A DNA stretch of 64,000 nt from Streptomyces venezuelae. GTDB taxonomy: Bacteria; Actinomycetota; Actinomycetes; Streptomycetales; Streptomycetaceae. Location: the NCBI RefSeq assembly GCF_008642375.1, contig NZ_CP029194.1, positions 186,001-250,000 of the forward strand, read 5' to 3'. Positions 50,233-58,553 of the stretch are shown piece by piece. The position numbers were made by a program, and so were the translations under genes. The notes beneath the pieces are model-generated. The model was not told the DNA's origin, ran no database searches, and was given only the letters and a program-made list of their open reading frames with translations. Numbering within the stretch: position 1 is the first letter of the stretch; each line of letters begins with the position of its first letter.

Positions 50233-50502
50233 TCAGGCGCTCAGGTTCCTCCACAGATGTCGCTCGTCCATGGTCCCGAATCGCACGTCCCCGCGTTCAA
50301 GGTCGACGAGGATGGGCCAGCAGTCCAACAGCTGCTCTCTCGCATCACGCGAGGCGAGGTACTGCACAGAGTTGTAGGGCACGATCAGCAGCCCGTTGCT
50401 CTCACGGACCCGCTCTGCGTCGATGGCGAGAGGCGGCTCGTCATCACGCTGACTGTGCGCGAGGAACGCCACCGCGAGTTGCAGGGCCTCGTCCTGCTCC
50501 AT
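50233..50502 (-). CDS. YrhB/Imm35-like small protein carried inside element A
   Basis: An 89-residue protein starting MEQDEALQLAVAFLAHSQRD, with LLIVPYNSVQYLASRDAREQ, CWPILVDLERGDVRFGTMDE and a short end. Alternating helix, tyrosine-containing strand, PILVD strand and GT strand match the YrhB domain also listed as immunity protein 35, known from cognate immunity to polymorphic toxins. GGAG is 7 nt before ATG 50502 (ATG 50505 also possible). No toxin gene lies beside it. It is transcribed divergently from the transposase, within the element's terminal repeats. Confidence 0.75.
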   Translation of the reverse strand: MEQDEALQLAVAFLAHSQRDDEPPLAIDAERVRESNGLLIVPYNSVQYLASRDAREQLLDCWPILVDLERGDVRFGTMDERHLWRNLSA

Positions 50503-50563
50503 CATCCGTCTCCAGTCCGTCGGCTCGAAGAAGGCACCTTAACCGGCCTGGAATGATCTTGTT

Positions 50564-51334
50564 GTGGCTGGTGTGATCACGGCATCGGAGCCGTCCTGGA
50601 TAGCCCCGTTCACCGGGCTGAGCCCAAGGCAGTTCGGGAAGCTGGTGACCGTTCTGCGGCGCCAGGGTGCGGATGCCGTTCGCAAGGGCCGGCCGTGGAG
50701 TCTTCCGCTGGAGGACCGGGCCCTGCTGGTCGCGGCCTACTGGCGCACGAACCTGACCATGCGGCAGCTCGCGCCGCTGTTCGGGGTCTCGAAGTCGGCG
50801 GCGGACCGCATCATCGACCACCTCGGGCCGATGCTCGCTCTCCAGCCCCGCAAGCGGTTCGCCAAGGACGCCGTGCTCATCGTGGACGGCACCCTGGTCC
50901 CCACCCGCGACCACACCATCGCCGAGCGGTCGAAAAACTACCGGTACTCCACCAACCACCAGGTCGTCATCGACGCCGACACCCGCCTGGTCGTCGTGGT
51001 CGGCCGGCCGCTCGCCGGGAACCGCAACGACTGCAAGGCGTGGGAGGAGTCCGGCGCCAAGGCCGCCGTCGGCAAGACCCTCACGATCGCCGACGGCGGC
51101 TACCCGGGCACCGGACTCGTCATCCCGCACCGCCGACAGCGCGGCCAGAGCGAACTCCCGGACTGGAAAGAAGAGCACAACAAGTCCCACAAACAGGTCC
51201 GAGCCCGCGTCGAGCACGTCTTCGCCCGCATGAAGACCTGGAAGATCCTCCGCGACTGCCGCCTCAAAGGCGACGGCGTCCACCACGCCATGCTCGGCAT
51301 CGCCCGGATGCACAACCTCGCCCTCACCGGATAG
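50564..51334 (+). CDS. IS5-family DDE transposase (element A)
   Basis: A 256-residue transposase: N-terminal HTH (NLTMRQLAPLFGVSKSAADR) and DDE_Tnp_4-type catalytic domain with VLIVDGTLVPTRDH (first D), TLTIADGGYPGTGLVIPHRR (second D) and RVEHVFARMKTWKIL (E). Uninterrupted, of normal length for IS112/ISL2-like IS5 elements, and within matching terminal repeats, so it could still be active. A damaged copy of the same gene lies at 38.15-38.32 kb. Confidence 0.92.
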   Translation: MAGVITASEPSWIAPFTGLSPRQFGKLVTVLRRQGADAVRKGRPWSLPLEDRALLVAAYWRTNLTMRQLAPLFGVSKSAADRIIDHLGPMLALQPRKRFAKDAVLIVDGTLVPTRDHTIAERSKNYRYSTNHQVVIDADTRLVVVVGRPLAGNRNDCKAWEESGAKAAVGKTLTIADGGYPGTGLVIPHRRQRGQSELPDWKEEHNKSHKQVRARVEHVFARMKTWKILRDCRLKGDGVHHAMLGIARMHNLALTG

Positions 51335-51449
51335 GCAAGCGGGCCGCTCGGCGGCCAACCACGCCAACGCAACCAGAAGATCATTTACGGGACAGCCCTT
51401 AGGGCGTTTCCTTCGGATCTTCCCGTCGGATTGCTCTGAGTAGAGCCGC

Positions 51450-52034
51450 ATGGACGATCATGGGGCCGTGAGCACGGATTATTGGGCGGTCCTCGGGGAC
51501 TCCGAGCGGGACCAGTGGCGGTACGTCCCACTCCAGACCATTGGGCCACTGGATTTCGGAATGAGTCGGGAGGCCGCCGTCGCCGCCATGGCGGGGCAGG
51601 GCTTCACTGCGAAGCAGCACGACATGGGGGGTTGGCACTCGACGGGCCGTACACAGTGGCGGGTCGAGTTCTCCAAACCGCAGCCGGTCTGGGGAAGCCG
51701 GCCAGCGGTGAAGTGCTACTTCATCGAAGGCGCGGGATTGACGTGCGTGCTGGTCGATGGACGGCTCGGCCCACAGGTCACCCACGAGGGAATCCGTCTG
51801 ATCGGCCGGGTTCCCTCGGAACTCTTCGAGGACATGGAGTCCTACGCGGTCCGGCACGACGTGGGGCTCCGTTCCAGTCCAGGAGGCGATCTGTTCGTCG
51901 ACGGATTCGCAATTGAGCTGGGAGCACAGCGTGCCGGCGATGCCGCGGTGACCTGGGCGCTCTTCTGCAATCCCGGAGAGATTGCGGGCACGTCCTGGGA
52001 CATTGCCCCCGCAGAAGTCTGGCACCACTGGTAA
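51450..52034 (+). CDS. 194-residue protein carried inside element B (immunity-like?)
   Basis: A soluble protein with DYWAVLGDSERDQWRYVPLQ, TIGPLDFGMSREAAVAAMAG and a beta-rich body ending AEVWHHW. The VGPLxFGMSxxEA pattern is shared by many small Streptomyces proteins of unknown role that I associate with toxin-immunity clusters, but I cannot assign a family with certainty. The start could be ATG 51450 or GTG 51468; no strong ribosome binding site is seen. It lies between the left terminus of element B and the transposase, so it is cargo. Confidence 0.7.
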   Translation: MDDHGAVSTDYWAVLGDSERDQWRYVPLQTIGPLDFGMSREAAVAAMAGQGFTAKQHDMGGWHSTGRTQWRVEFSKPQPVWGSRPAVKCYFIEGAGLTCVLVDGRLGPQVTHEGIRLIGRVPSELFEDMESYAVRHDVGLRSSPGGDLFVDGFAIELGAQRAGDAAVTWALFCNPGEIAGTSWDIAPAEVWHHW

Positions 52035-52074
52035 GGCGCCTGGAACCGGGCTCAGCCTGGCTAGCCGTATCTGG

Positions 52075-52839
52075 TCACCTCGTCGACCAGATGAATATGC
52101 CCGCAATGTGGAGAGCGGCGAGGTAGATGGTGGCGGTCTTGTCGTAGCGGGTGGCCAGGCCGCGCCATTGCTTGATCTTGTTGATGCACCGCTCGACGGT
52201 GTTGCGCTGCTTGTAGGCGTCACGGTCGAAAGCCGGCGGACGGCCGCCGAGCCGGCCGCGCCGTTTGCGGTTGGCGACCTGGTCGGCGGGCTGCGGGATC
52301 ACCGCCCGGATCCCGCGCTGACGCAGATGGGTTCGGATTGCGCGCGACGAGTATGCCTTGTCGGCCAGGACCACATCCGGGGTGGTCCTGGGCCGACCGA
52401 TCGGCCGCGGCACCCGTAATTGGGCCATGATCTCGGAGAACGCGGGCGCGTCACCGGCCTGACCAGGCGTGAGGACGAACGCGAGCGGGCGGCAACGGCT
52501 GTCCGCGGCAAGATGGATCTTCGTGGTCAATCCACCACGGGACCGTCCGAGAGCATGGTCCTCCGGCTCGCCGGCCGGAGCCCCTTTTGACGAGCCCCGG
52601 CGGCGTGCTGATGTGCGCGGACGATGGTGGAGTCGACCGCGACGACCCAGTCGAGGTCGCCTTCGGCGTCGGCCTGGGCGAGCAGGGCCGTGAAGACTCT
52701 CTCCCAGGTGCCATCGGCGGCCCATTTCCGCAGACGGTTGTGGGCGCCCTTCCACGAGCCGAAGTGCTCGGGCAGATCCATCCACGGCAACCCGGTGCGG
52801 CGGCTCGATCCTCGCCCACTGGGCATCAGTCAACGACAC
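52075..52839 (-). pseudogene. Decayed IS5/IS427-type transposase (element B)
   Basis: The N-terminus reads DAQWARIEPP and then shifts frame into RTGLPWMDLPEHFGSWKGAH, NRLRKWAADGTWERVFTALL and VVAVDSTIVRAHQHAAGAR (first D). It shifts again into GAPAGEPEDHALGRSRGGLT, TPDVVLADKAYSSRAIRTHL (second D) and YKQRNTVERCINKIKQWRGL (E). Compared with intact relatives about 30 residues are missing at the first junction. IS427-type transposases can use a programmed frameshift at the second junction, but the deletion makes this copy unlikely to work. Confidence 0.85.
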
Positions 52840-52879
52840 ACATCAACCAACGATCGGATGATCCGAAGGAAACACCCTA

Positions 52880-52940
52880 GGGGCCGCCTTTCGGATCATG
52901 CCGGGCTCGCGGGGCCTGGCATGATCCGAAAGACAGGCCC
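52880..52940. mobile_element. 61-bp MITE-like element
   Basis: 23-bp inverted repeats (52880-52902 and 52918-52940, 20 of 23 matching, sharing CTTTCGGATCATGCC) around a 15-bp centre, flanked by TA on both sides. The left TA is the right TA of element B. There is no coding capacity. The repeats resemble the ends of element B, so a related transposase probably moved it. Confidence 0.75.
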
Positions 52941-52965
52941 TAGGACCGCCGGAGGGGGCGGGTGG

Positions 52966-54417
52966 CTACACCTTCTTGAACACGACCTTGTGCCTGTCGG
53001 AGGAGAGGGGGTCGGCCAGCGTGAGCTCGGCCTGGACGCTCGCGCCCAGTTTGAGTTTTTCGCCCGAGGTGATCTTGCCCATCACGGCGGGTTCCGCCAG
53101 GTGCACCGTGCCTTCCTTCGGCTTGTTGAACTCCGCGTCGGTGTTGATGATCGTGCCACCGAAGATCTGGCCCTCGCGGTTCTTCAGCACCGCGGCCTCC
53201 GCCAGGTCGACCGCGCCCCGGTCCGCCAGCTTCCCCTTGCCCCGGGCCATGTCGCACGGCAGGCAGTGCAGAGCGTCGAGCACCCAGTTCGGCGGGGGCT
53301 TGTCGGCGCACGCGGCCACGCACAGGGCACCGGTGTACCGGTCGATCAGGCGCCGCAACGGGGCCGTGACGTAGGTGTACGGGGCCGCGATCGCCGCGTG
53401 GGATGTGTGCTGCGGGAGGTTGTGGTCGCGGAAGGTGGTGTACTCCGCCTTGAGCAGCATGGCGGTGGCCTCGCTGAGGAAGGCCATGTGCTTCCGGTCA
53501 GCCGGGTTGAGGGAGTTGACCAGTGCGGCGTACTTGACTCCGGGCTGCCAGTCGATGCCCAGGCACTTCGCGAGGCCGTGCACGCGCGCGACCACCTGCT
53601 CGTCGGTCTGCTCCTTCTGGGTCCGCAGGATCCCGGTACCGCTGTCCAGCATGATCTGGGCGGCGGCCATTCCGGTCATGAGGGAGATCTGCTCGTTCCA
53701 GCCCTCCACGGGCAGTGTCGCCACGTAGCTCAGCCGGAACGATCCGCCCTGAAGCGTGACCTCCTGGTCCGGCAGGTTCACCGACACCGCGCCGCGCGCG
53801 GCCTCGACGGCCTCCCGCAGCCGGCCGATCTCGCGCAGCAGGGCGACCGGCTCTTCGGCCGTGCCGGCGTCGATGTCCTGCTGGACGCCCGCGTAGTTGA
53901 GCTTGGCCTGGCTGCGGACCTTGGCCCGGCTGACGGTCGAATCGGTCACGTTGCCGTCGGCGTCGAGGTCGTGCTGCCACAGCAGGGCCGGGACGACCTG
54001 GCCCGGAAGCAGGCTGGCCGGCCCCTCGGAGATCGACGGCGGATACAGGGGCACCTTGAGATCGGGGAAGTACAGCGTCTCGATCCGGTCGCGTGCCTCG
54101 ACGTCCAGCGGCCTACCGGCCTTGACGAAGGCCGCCACGTCGGCGATGGCGTAGTGCACGCGGTAGCCGCCGCCGGCCCGCCGCTCCAGGTACATGGCCT
54201 GGTCGAGGTCCTTCGAGGTCGGCGGGTCGATCGTGAACAACGGCAGGTTGGTGGCGTCCTTCGCGGGCAGGTCGACCTCGCCCACGGCTTCGTCCGCCGC
54301 TCGGAGCACGTGCGCGGGAAATTCCGCAGTGGCCTTCAACTCTGCCCGAAGCTGCTGCAGTCCCTTGAGCAGGGCCTCCTGGGCCTCGCGGGACATGTGC
54401 ATCTGGCTGCGTCGCAT
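52966..54417 (-). CDS. RNB-domain (RNase II/R family) exoribonuclease
   Basis: A 483-residue protein whose core is the RNB catalytic domain. The active-site aspartates are in LFTIDPPTSKDLDQAMYLER, followed by HYAIADVAAFVKAGRPLDVE, FPDLKVPLYPPSISEGPASL, SQAKLNYAGVQQDID and the late AAIAAPYTYVTAPLRRLIDR block that contacts the 3' end. It lacks the N-terminal cold-shock domains and C-terminal S1 domain of full RNase R, as is usual for the actinobacterial form. It degrades single-stranded RNA 3' to 5' in the cytosol. Its stop faces the mobile-element block 24 bp away. Confidence 0.92.
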   Translation of the reverse strand: MRRSQMHMSREAQEALLKGLQQLRAELKATAEFPAHVLRAADEAVGEVDLPAKDATNLPLFTIDPPTSKDLDQAMYLERRAGGGYRVHYAIADVAAFVKAGRPLDVEARDRIETLYFPDLKVPLYPPSISEGPASLLPGQVVPALLWQHDLDADGNVTDSTVSRAKVRSQAKLNYAGVQQDIDAGTAEEPVALLREIGRLREAVEAARGAVSVNLPDQEVTLQGGSFRLSYVATLPVEGWNEQISLMTGMAAAQIMLDSGTGILRTQKEQTDEQVVARVHGLAKCLGIDWQPGVKYAALVNSLNPADRKHMAFLSEATAMLLKAEYTTFRDHNLPQHTSHAAIAAPYTYVTAPLRRLIDRYTGALCVAACADKPPPNWVLDALHCLPCDMARGKGKLADRGAVDLAEAAVLKNREGQIFGGTIINTDAEFNKPKEGTVHLAEPAVMGKITSGEKLKLGASVQAELTLADPLSSDRHKVVFKKV

Positions 54418-54545
54418 ACCCCGAGCGTAGGACCGCGACCACGAAGCGGCTCTGTGAGCGAGGCCAGGTGGGGGAAGCGAGGAGCAGCGACCCCAGGAAG
54501 CCCGTGGATGTGGGGAGGGCGGGCAGCGACGGAGGTGTCGTCCTG

Positions 54546-55151
54546 TCAGGTGGGACCTGGCCTCGCCATCGCCGTGACGGTCAGCGGGCCCAGTACCGTC
54601 CGCTGCAGCTCTGTGAAGCCGAAGCGGCGGTAGAGAGGGACGTTCGCCGGATCAGCCGTGGTCAGGAAGAAGCCCGCCGGGGCAGGTGCGGTCGCCAGTA
54701 CGTGATCAAGGAGGAACCGTCCGGCGCCGCGCCCCGCGCTGTCGGGGCGTGCCCCGATGAACTCCAGGGTCCACGCGCCTGTCGGGACCAGGGCTTCGGC
54801 GTGGTGCAGATAGCGCAAGGTCTTCCCCAAGGCGGACGGCCCGCATCGCAGGCCCGTCCGCGCCGCCCAGGCCGCACGGGCCGGAATTCCCGGCGCCGCG
54901 CCCGGCGGTGTGAGGACCGCCGCGGCGACCGGCCGGGCGTCCGACGTGGTCGTGGCTGCGTACCGGAGGGCACCGGGGAGTGTCGCGTGGGTCCGTAGCG
55001 TGGTGTCGAACCATTGGGTCCTCAGCGTCTGCGACGCACCGCAGATCCACGAGAGGGCCGGTTCCCGGTGGAAGGCCGCGGCCAGGGTGCGGGCGCAGGT
55101 GGCGGGATCCGGACGCACATCGATCCTCCACGGCGGGGTGGTCTCACCCAC
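54546..55151 (-). CDS. GNAT-family N-acetyltransferase
   Basis: A 201-residue GNAT protein: RIDVRPDPATCARTLAAAFH at the N-terminus, AWTLEFIGARPDSAGRGAGR (motif A, acetyl-CoA pyrophosphate loop) and FFLTTADPANVPLYRRFGFT (motif B). The acceptor is unknown. I choose GTG 55151 with GGAG 10 nt upstream; this gives an 8-bp overlap with the upstream membrane-protein gene rather than the 53 bp of the longest reading. It is third in the TetR operon. Confidence 0.87.
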   Translation of the reverse strand: MGETTPPWRIDVRPDPATCARTLAAAFHREPALSWICGASQTLRTQWFDTTLRTHATLPGALRYAATTTSDARPVAAAVLTPPGAAPGIPARAAWAARTGLRCGPSALGKTLRYLHHAEALVPTGAWTLEFIGARPDSAGRGAGRFLLDHVLATAPAPAGFFLTTADPANVPLYRRFGFTELQRTVLGPLTVTAMARPGPT

Positions 55152-55761
55152 GGCGTCCACGCTCCAGGGGCGCCTCCGGGACGAGATGACAGACAAGCAG
55201 TTTCAGGAAGAACAGCGGTGCGAACCAGCCCAGTACGTAGGGAACTTCGAGCCAGAACAGATTCACCAGGACTGCGGCCGTCAGAGCGATCATCGAGACG
55301 GGGCGCTTGAGGTGCACCGGCGTGAACTCCACGATGACCGCTCCTGTGAGCAGCAGTGCGGCGTTGCCCAGCGTCCAGCGCCAGTCACCGGACAAGACGA
55401 TCAGCCCCACGGCCAGGAGATGGAGCACGTGAGCGGAGACGAACAGGAGCCGTGACCTCCTGGTGCGTGGGTCGGGGCGGTGGTACCAGCGTTTCGCGGC
55501 GTTGGTCGCGTTGGTGAGCACTCCGCCGATGAGGTCCAGTCCCACCAGCGCCACCACCGCGCACTGCGGTACCGACCACTCGTGCCAGGCTCCGGAGGCC
55601 CGGATCCCGGCGACGAGGAGCAGAGCGCATGCGGCCAGGCCTGCGATCTCCACCACCGTCTCGGAACGCGTTCTGCCCGGCCCCATGAACCGTTCCACAC
55701 GGCCCGCGAATCCCGGCGGGGTCTCGGGTATGTCCCAGACGACCTCGAGGTCAGTGCGCAT
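55144..55761 (-). CDS. Integral membrane protein of the TetR operon
   Basis: A 205-residue protein with about six transmembrane helices (ETVVEIAGLAACALLLVAGI, VPQCAVVALVGLDLIGGVLT, LLFVSAHVLHLLAVGLIVLS, NLFWLEVPYVLGWFAPLFFL). The NATNAAKRWYHRP loop between helices 2 and 3 and the histidines in the third helix recall small uncharacterised membrane proteins of Streptomyces. I recognise no named family. Its ATG lies 11 bp inside the TetR gene end, and the GNAT gene overlaps its own end. Confidence 0.8.
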   Translation of the reverse strand: MRTDLEVVWDIPETPPGFAGRVERFMGPGRTRSETVVEIAGLAACALLLVAGIRASGAWHEWSVPQCAVVALVGLDLIGGVLTNATNAAKRWYHRPDPRTRRSRLLFVSAHVLHLLAVGLIVLSGDWRWTLGNAALLLTGAVIVEFTPVHLKRPVSMIALTAAVLVNLFWLEVPYVLGWFAPLFFLKLLVCHLVPEAPLERGRRG

Positions 55762-56386
55762 CGGCGTTCCCGTCGTCGAAGAACGATCCGGTCTCGCTCC
55801 ACAATCCGCGGAGCAGGCGCCAGAGTTGCGCCCCCTCGGCCCCGTGCGGGCCTGTGGGCGTGGGTGACGCCTTCATGCGGGCGACCGCCCAGGTGTCAGC
55901 GGCTCTGACGACCGCCGCGGTCACGGTCACCAGGAGCTCGTGGTCCACGTCGGTGCGGATCACGCCCAGCCGCTGGCCGTCCGAGACCAGGTCGTCGAAC
56001 CACGCCAGCCACGGTCCGGTCTCACCGCGTGTGTGCCCGATGGCCGCGTCGGCGAGGGCGAGGTCGTCCGGGTGGCCTTGCAGATGTGCCGCGAGCGCGG
56101 AGGCGCCGATGTCGAGGCGGGACCAGAAGTCCGCCGCGTCACGGGCCGCGACCCAGGGGCCGAGCGCGCCGAGCAGCCGGCCCAGTACGCCGTCGAGCAC
56201 AGCGGAGAGCAGGTCCTCGCGCCCGTCGAAGTAGTGGTACGCCGCGGTCTTCGAGAACCCCGCCGCTTCGATGATCCTGTTGTACGAGGCGGCTTCGGTG
56301 CCGTGGTCGGCGAAGTGGCTGCGCGCGATGGCCAGGATCAGTTCCTGACGCTCGGCGGGAAGTCGATCGAACCGAGGGAGAGGCAT
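55751..56386 (-). CDS. TetR-family regulator, first gene of operon
   Basis: A 211-residue TetR protein with HTH LAIARSHFADHGTEAASYNR, IIEAAGFSKTAAYHYFDGRE and an all-helical ligand domain (WLAWFDDLVSDGQRLGVIRT). A perfect 35-bp dyad ends (56402) 16 bp before its ATG at 56386, so it represses its own operon, which includes the membrane protein and GNAT genes. The genes together probably form a small inducible defence or modification unit. Confidence 0.9.
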   Translation of the reverse strand: MPLPRFDRLPAERQELILAIARSHFADHGTEAASYNRIIEAAGFSKTAAYHYFDGREDLLSAVLDGVLGRLLGALGPWVAARDAADFWSRLDIGASALAAHLQGHPDDLALADAAIGHTRGETGPWLAWFDDLVSDGQRLGVIRTDVDHELLVTVTAAVVRAADTWAVARMKASPTPTGPHGAEGAQLWRLLRGLWSETGSFFDDGNADAH

Positions 56387-56401
56387 GGACTCATGATACG
56401 C

Positions 56402-56436
56402 ACCGATGGTGTGTACTGGTAGTACACACCATCGGT
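56402..56436. promoter_or_regulatory. 35-bp perfect dyad, TetR operator
   Basis: ACCGATGGTGTGTAC (56402-56416), spacer TGGTA, then its exact complement (56422-56436). It overlaps the expected promoter of the TetR-membrane-GNAT operon. Confidence 0.88.
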
Positions 56437-56578
56437 TTCCCTGTGAGCCGAGGTTCGCCCACAGGGCCGAACGGGTGACGGCCCGAGTCCGCAGATCACA
56501 GGACTTCGACCGCCGCGGCGCGTTCGCTTCTATCGTGGAACTGCACACGGTGGGGTCGGCGTTGAGGCGGGCAACGGA

Positions 56579-57811
56579 ATGAACGATCAGAAGCAGGTCG
56601 ACTACGCAGCCGTGTTCCAGGCTCTGCCCGGCATGGTCGCCCTGCTCACACCCGACCTGGTGTACGTCGACGTCAACGAGGACTTCGCACGGCTCGCCGG
56701 GCGCCCCCGCGCGCAGCTCGTCGGCCGCTACATCTTCGACGCCTTCCCGGAGAACCCCAACGACCCCGCCGCCGCGGGAATGCGGGAGACCGAGGCGTCG
56801 ATGCTTCGCGTGGTCGCCACGGGCGAGCGCGACACCATGGCGATGCTCCGCTACGACATCGAGGATTCCGATCGGCCGGGCCAATGGCAGGAGCATTTCT
56901 GGAGCCCCGTCAACGCTCCCGTACCCGGCCCCGACGGACAGGTGGCGATGATCGTGCACCGGGTGGAGGAGATCACCCCGCTCATCCGCGCCCGCGGAGG
57001 CCTGGGGGACACCACCGAGGCGGCAAGGCTGGAGGCCGAGCTGTACACGCGCTCCCGGGAGCTGCAGGAAGTCAACGAGCGCCTGCGCAAGGCACACGCC
57101 CGGGAACGGAAGGTGGCGCTGGCCCTCCAGGCGGCGATGCTGCCCTCCCCCGATCCCGTCGGGCACCATCGGACGGCCGTGCGCTACCGCCCCGCGGTGG
57201 GCGGCCTCAACGTGTGCGGTGACTGGTACGACCTGGTCGGACTCCCCGGGGACCGTATGGCGGTGGCCGTGGGAGACGTCGTGGGCCACGGCCTCAGCGC
57301 GGCCTGTGTCATGGGGCAACTGCGCAGCGCGCTGAGCGCGGCCACGCTCGTCGCCGACGGCCCGGCCCAGGCGCTCGACGCCCTCGGTCTCTACGCCCGC
57401 TCCGTCGAGGGCGCCGAGTCGACCACTGCGGCGACCACCTTCATCGACTGGAACAGCCACACCCTGACCTACAGCAGCGCCGGCCACCCTCCGCCCGCAC
57501 TGCTCACCGCCGGCGGCGACGTGATCTTCCTCGACCGGGCGACCGACCCGCCGCTCGGCGCCCGCCCGGACCACGTCCCCCGACCTCAGGCGACCGTTTC
57601 CTTCGACGAAGGCGCGACGCTGGTGATGTACACGGACGGCCTGATCGAGCGTCGGACGGAGGACATCGACGCCGGCCTCGCGCGTCTCACCGACTCCCTG
57701 AGCCGGCGCGGGCGAGAGGACCCCGACACCCTGGCCGACAGCCTCCTGGCGGACCTCCTGAACACCGACGGGAACACCGATGACACGGCGCTCGTCGTCC
57801 TCCGCCTGTGA
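56579..57811 (+). CDS. PAS-domain PP2C phosphatase (SpoIIE/RsbU type)
   Basis: A 410-residue signalling protein. Residues about 8-130 form a PAS domain ([20 protein letters not shown], then DEFARLAGR-like [20 protein letters not shown]). A short coiled-coil linker follows ([20 protein letters not shown]), then a PP2C-type SpoIIE phosphatase with metal-binding aspartates in [34 protein letters not shown] and [10 protein letters not shown]. Such enzymes dephosphorylate anti-anti-sigma factors to control sigma-B-type regulons. No cognate partner genes are nearby. The start is ATG 56579. Confidence 0.93.
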   Translation: MNDQKQVDYAAVFQALPGMVALLTPDLVYVDVNEDFARLAGRPRAQLVGRYIFDAFPENPNDPAAAGMRETEASMLRVVATGERDTMAMLRYDIEDSDRPGQWQEHFWSPVNAPVPGPDGQVAMIVHRVEEITPLIRARGGLGDTTEAARLEAELYTRSRELQEVNERLRKAHARERKVALALQAAMLPSPDPVGHHRTAVRYRPAVGGLNVCGDWYDLVGLPGDRMAVAVGDVVGHGLSAACVMGQLRSALSAATLVADGPAQALDALGLYARSVEGAESTTAATTFIDWNSHTLTYSSAGHPPPALLTAGGDVIFLDRATDPPLGARPDHVPRPQATVSFDEGATLVMYTDGLIERRTEDIDAGLARLTDSLSRRGREDPDTLADSLLADLLNTDGNTDDTALVVLRL

Positions 57812-57930
57812 ATCCCCCGACTCGGCACGCCGATCATGTGGACGCCGGCCGACCCGATCCGAACCTGCCCGGGCGCGGTGAGGCGAAATCGGCTCGCCAC
57901 GCCGGCGGACCAGATGGCAGGGTGCGGCGC

Positions 57931-58497
57931 ATGACGCCCCAGTATCAGATTCGTGCCGACTACGACGCTCACACGATCGTGGTCCATCAGGCGTACTCGC
58001 CTGTCATCGCTGACGCGGCGCTGAGGGCGGGCCGTTTCGTTGCGCCGTTCTCGTTCCACCGAATGACGTGGATCAAGCCCTCGTTCATGTGGCTGATGCA
58101 CCGCAGCAACTGGGCCCGCAAACCGGGCCAGGAACGTGTTCTGGCGGTGCGGATCACCCGGGAGGGCTGGGAGGAGGCCCTGTCCCAGGCCGTGCTGACG
58201 ACCGCCGACCCGGCAGCGGTGGCCCAGGCACCCGTACATGTCCAGTGGGACCCGGAGCGTTCGCCGCGCGGAGCGGCACTGAACCACTACAGCATCCAGG
58301 TCGGCATCAGCCGCGACCTGATCCGCACGTTCACCGACGACTGGATCGTCGGTCTCACCGACCTCACCCCCCAAGTCCGCAAGGCCGCGACACTGATACA
58401 GACCGGGCAGGCCGCCAAGGCACAGCGGCTGTTTCCTGCGGAGCGCGCCTACCCGATGCCCCTGACACTCGAAGGCATCGTCTTCCCAGGCAAATAA
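57931..58497 (+). CDS. DUF4291-family protein
   Basis: A 188-residue soluble protein: [60 protein letters not shown] and [20 protein letters not shown] are the conserved DUF4291 blocks. The biochemical function is unknown. The ATG at 57931 matches where the family begins; the frame is open further 5' (to 57808), but that part is not conserved in style. It lies 119 bp after the phosphatase gene in the same direction and might be co-transcribed. Confidence 0.87.
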   Translation: MTPQYQIRADYDAHTIVVHQAYSPVIADAALRAGRFVAPFSFHRMTWIKPSFMWLMHRSNWARKPGQERVLAVRITREGWEEALSQAVLTTADPAAVAQAPVHVQWDPERSPRGAALNHYSIQVGISRDLIRTFTDDWIVGLTDLTPQVRKAATLIQTGQAAKAQRLFPAERAYPMPLTLEGIVFPGK

Positions 58498-58553
58498 CGG
58501 CGGACCGGTGAGGTCCGCCCACGGACCGTACTGCGAGCACTTCGATGCACGCC

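Larger units (their letters stand above)
50199..51399 (+). mobile_element. IS5-family element A with cargo gene, TA target duplication
   Basis: 15-bp perfect terminal inverted repeats, AGGGCTGTCCCGTAA at 50199-50213 and its complement at 51385-51399, are flanked by TA (50197-50198 and 51400-51401). The transposase at 50564-51334 is intact. A subterminal AATGATCTT follows the left terminus in the compact form of this element, judging by the right end (AAGATCATT at 51377-51385). Here that motif lies at 50552-50560, so 338 bp carrying a small gene have been placed between the left terminus and the transposase. Total length is 1201 bp. Confidence 0.8.
51402..52877 (-). mobile_element. IS5-family element B with cargo gene, transposase decayed
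   Basis: Imperfect 22-bp terminal inverted repeats (20 of 22 matching), GGGCGTTTCCTTCGGATC and onward at 51402-51423 and its partner at 52856-52877, are flanked by TA (51400-51401 and 52878-52879). The left TA is the same dinucleotide as the right TA of element A. The 1476-bp element holds a 194-residue gene and a broken transposase on the other strand. Confidence 0.75.

Noticed and set aside
52075..52839. Functional programmed frameshift in the element B transposase
   Set aside because: The second frame change could be programmed in this IS group, but an additional deletion of about 30 residues near the N-terminus makes a working enzyme unlikely.
55784..57574. Minus-strand frame continuing upstream of the TetR gene across the phosphatase gene
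   Set aside because: Beyond ATG 56386 it is antisense to the PAS-SpoIIE gene and crosses the TetR operator.
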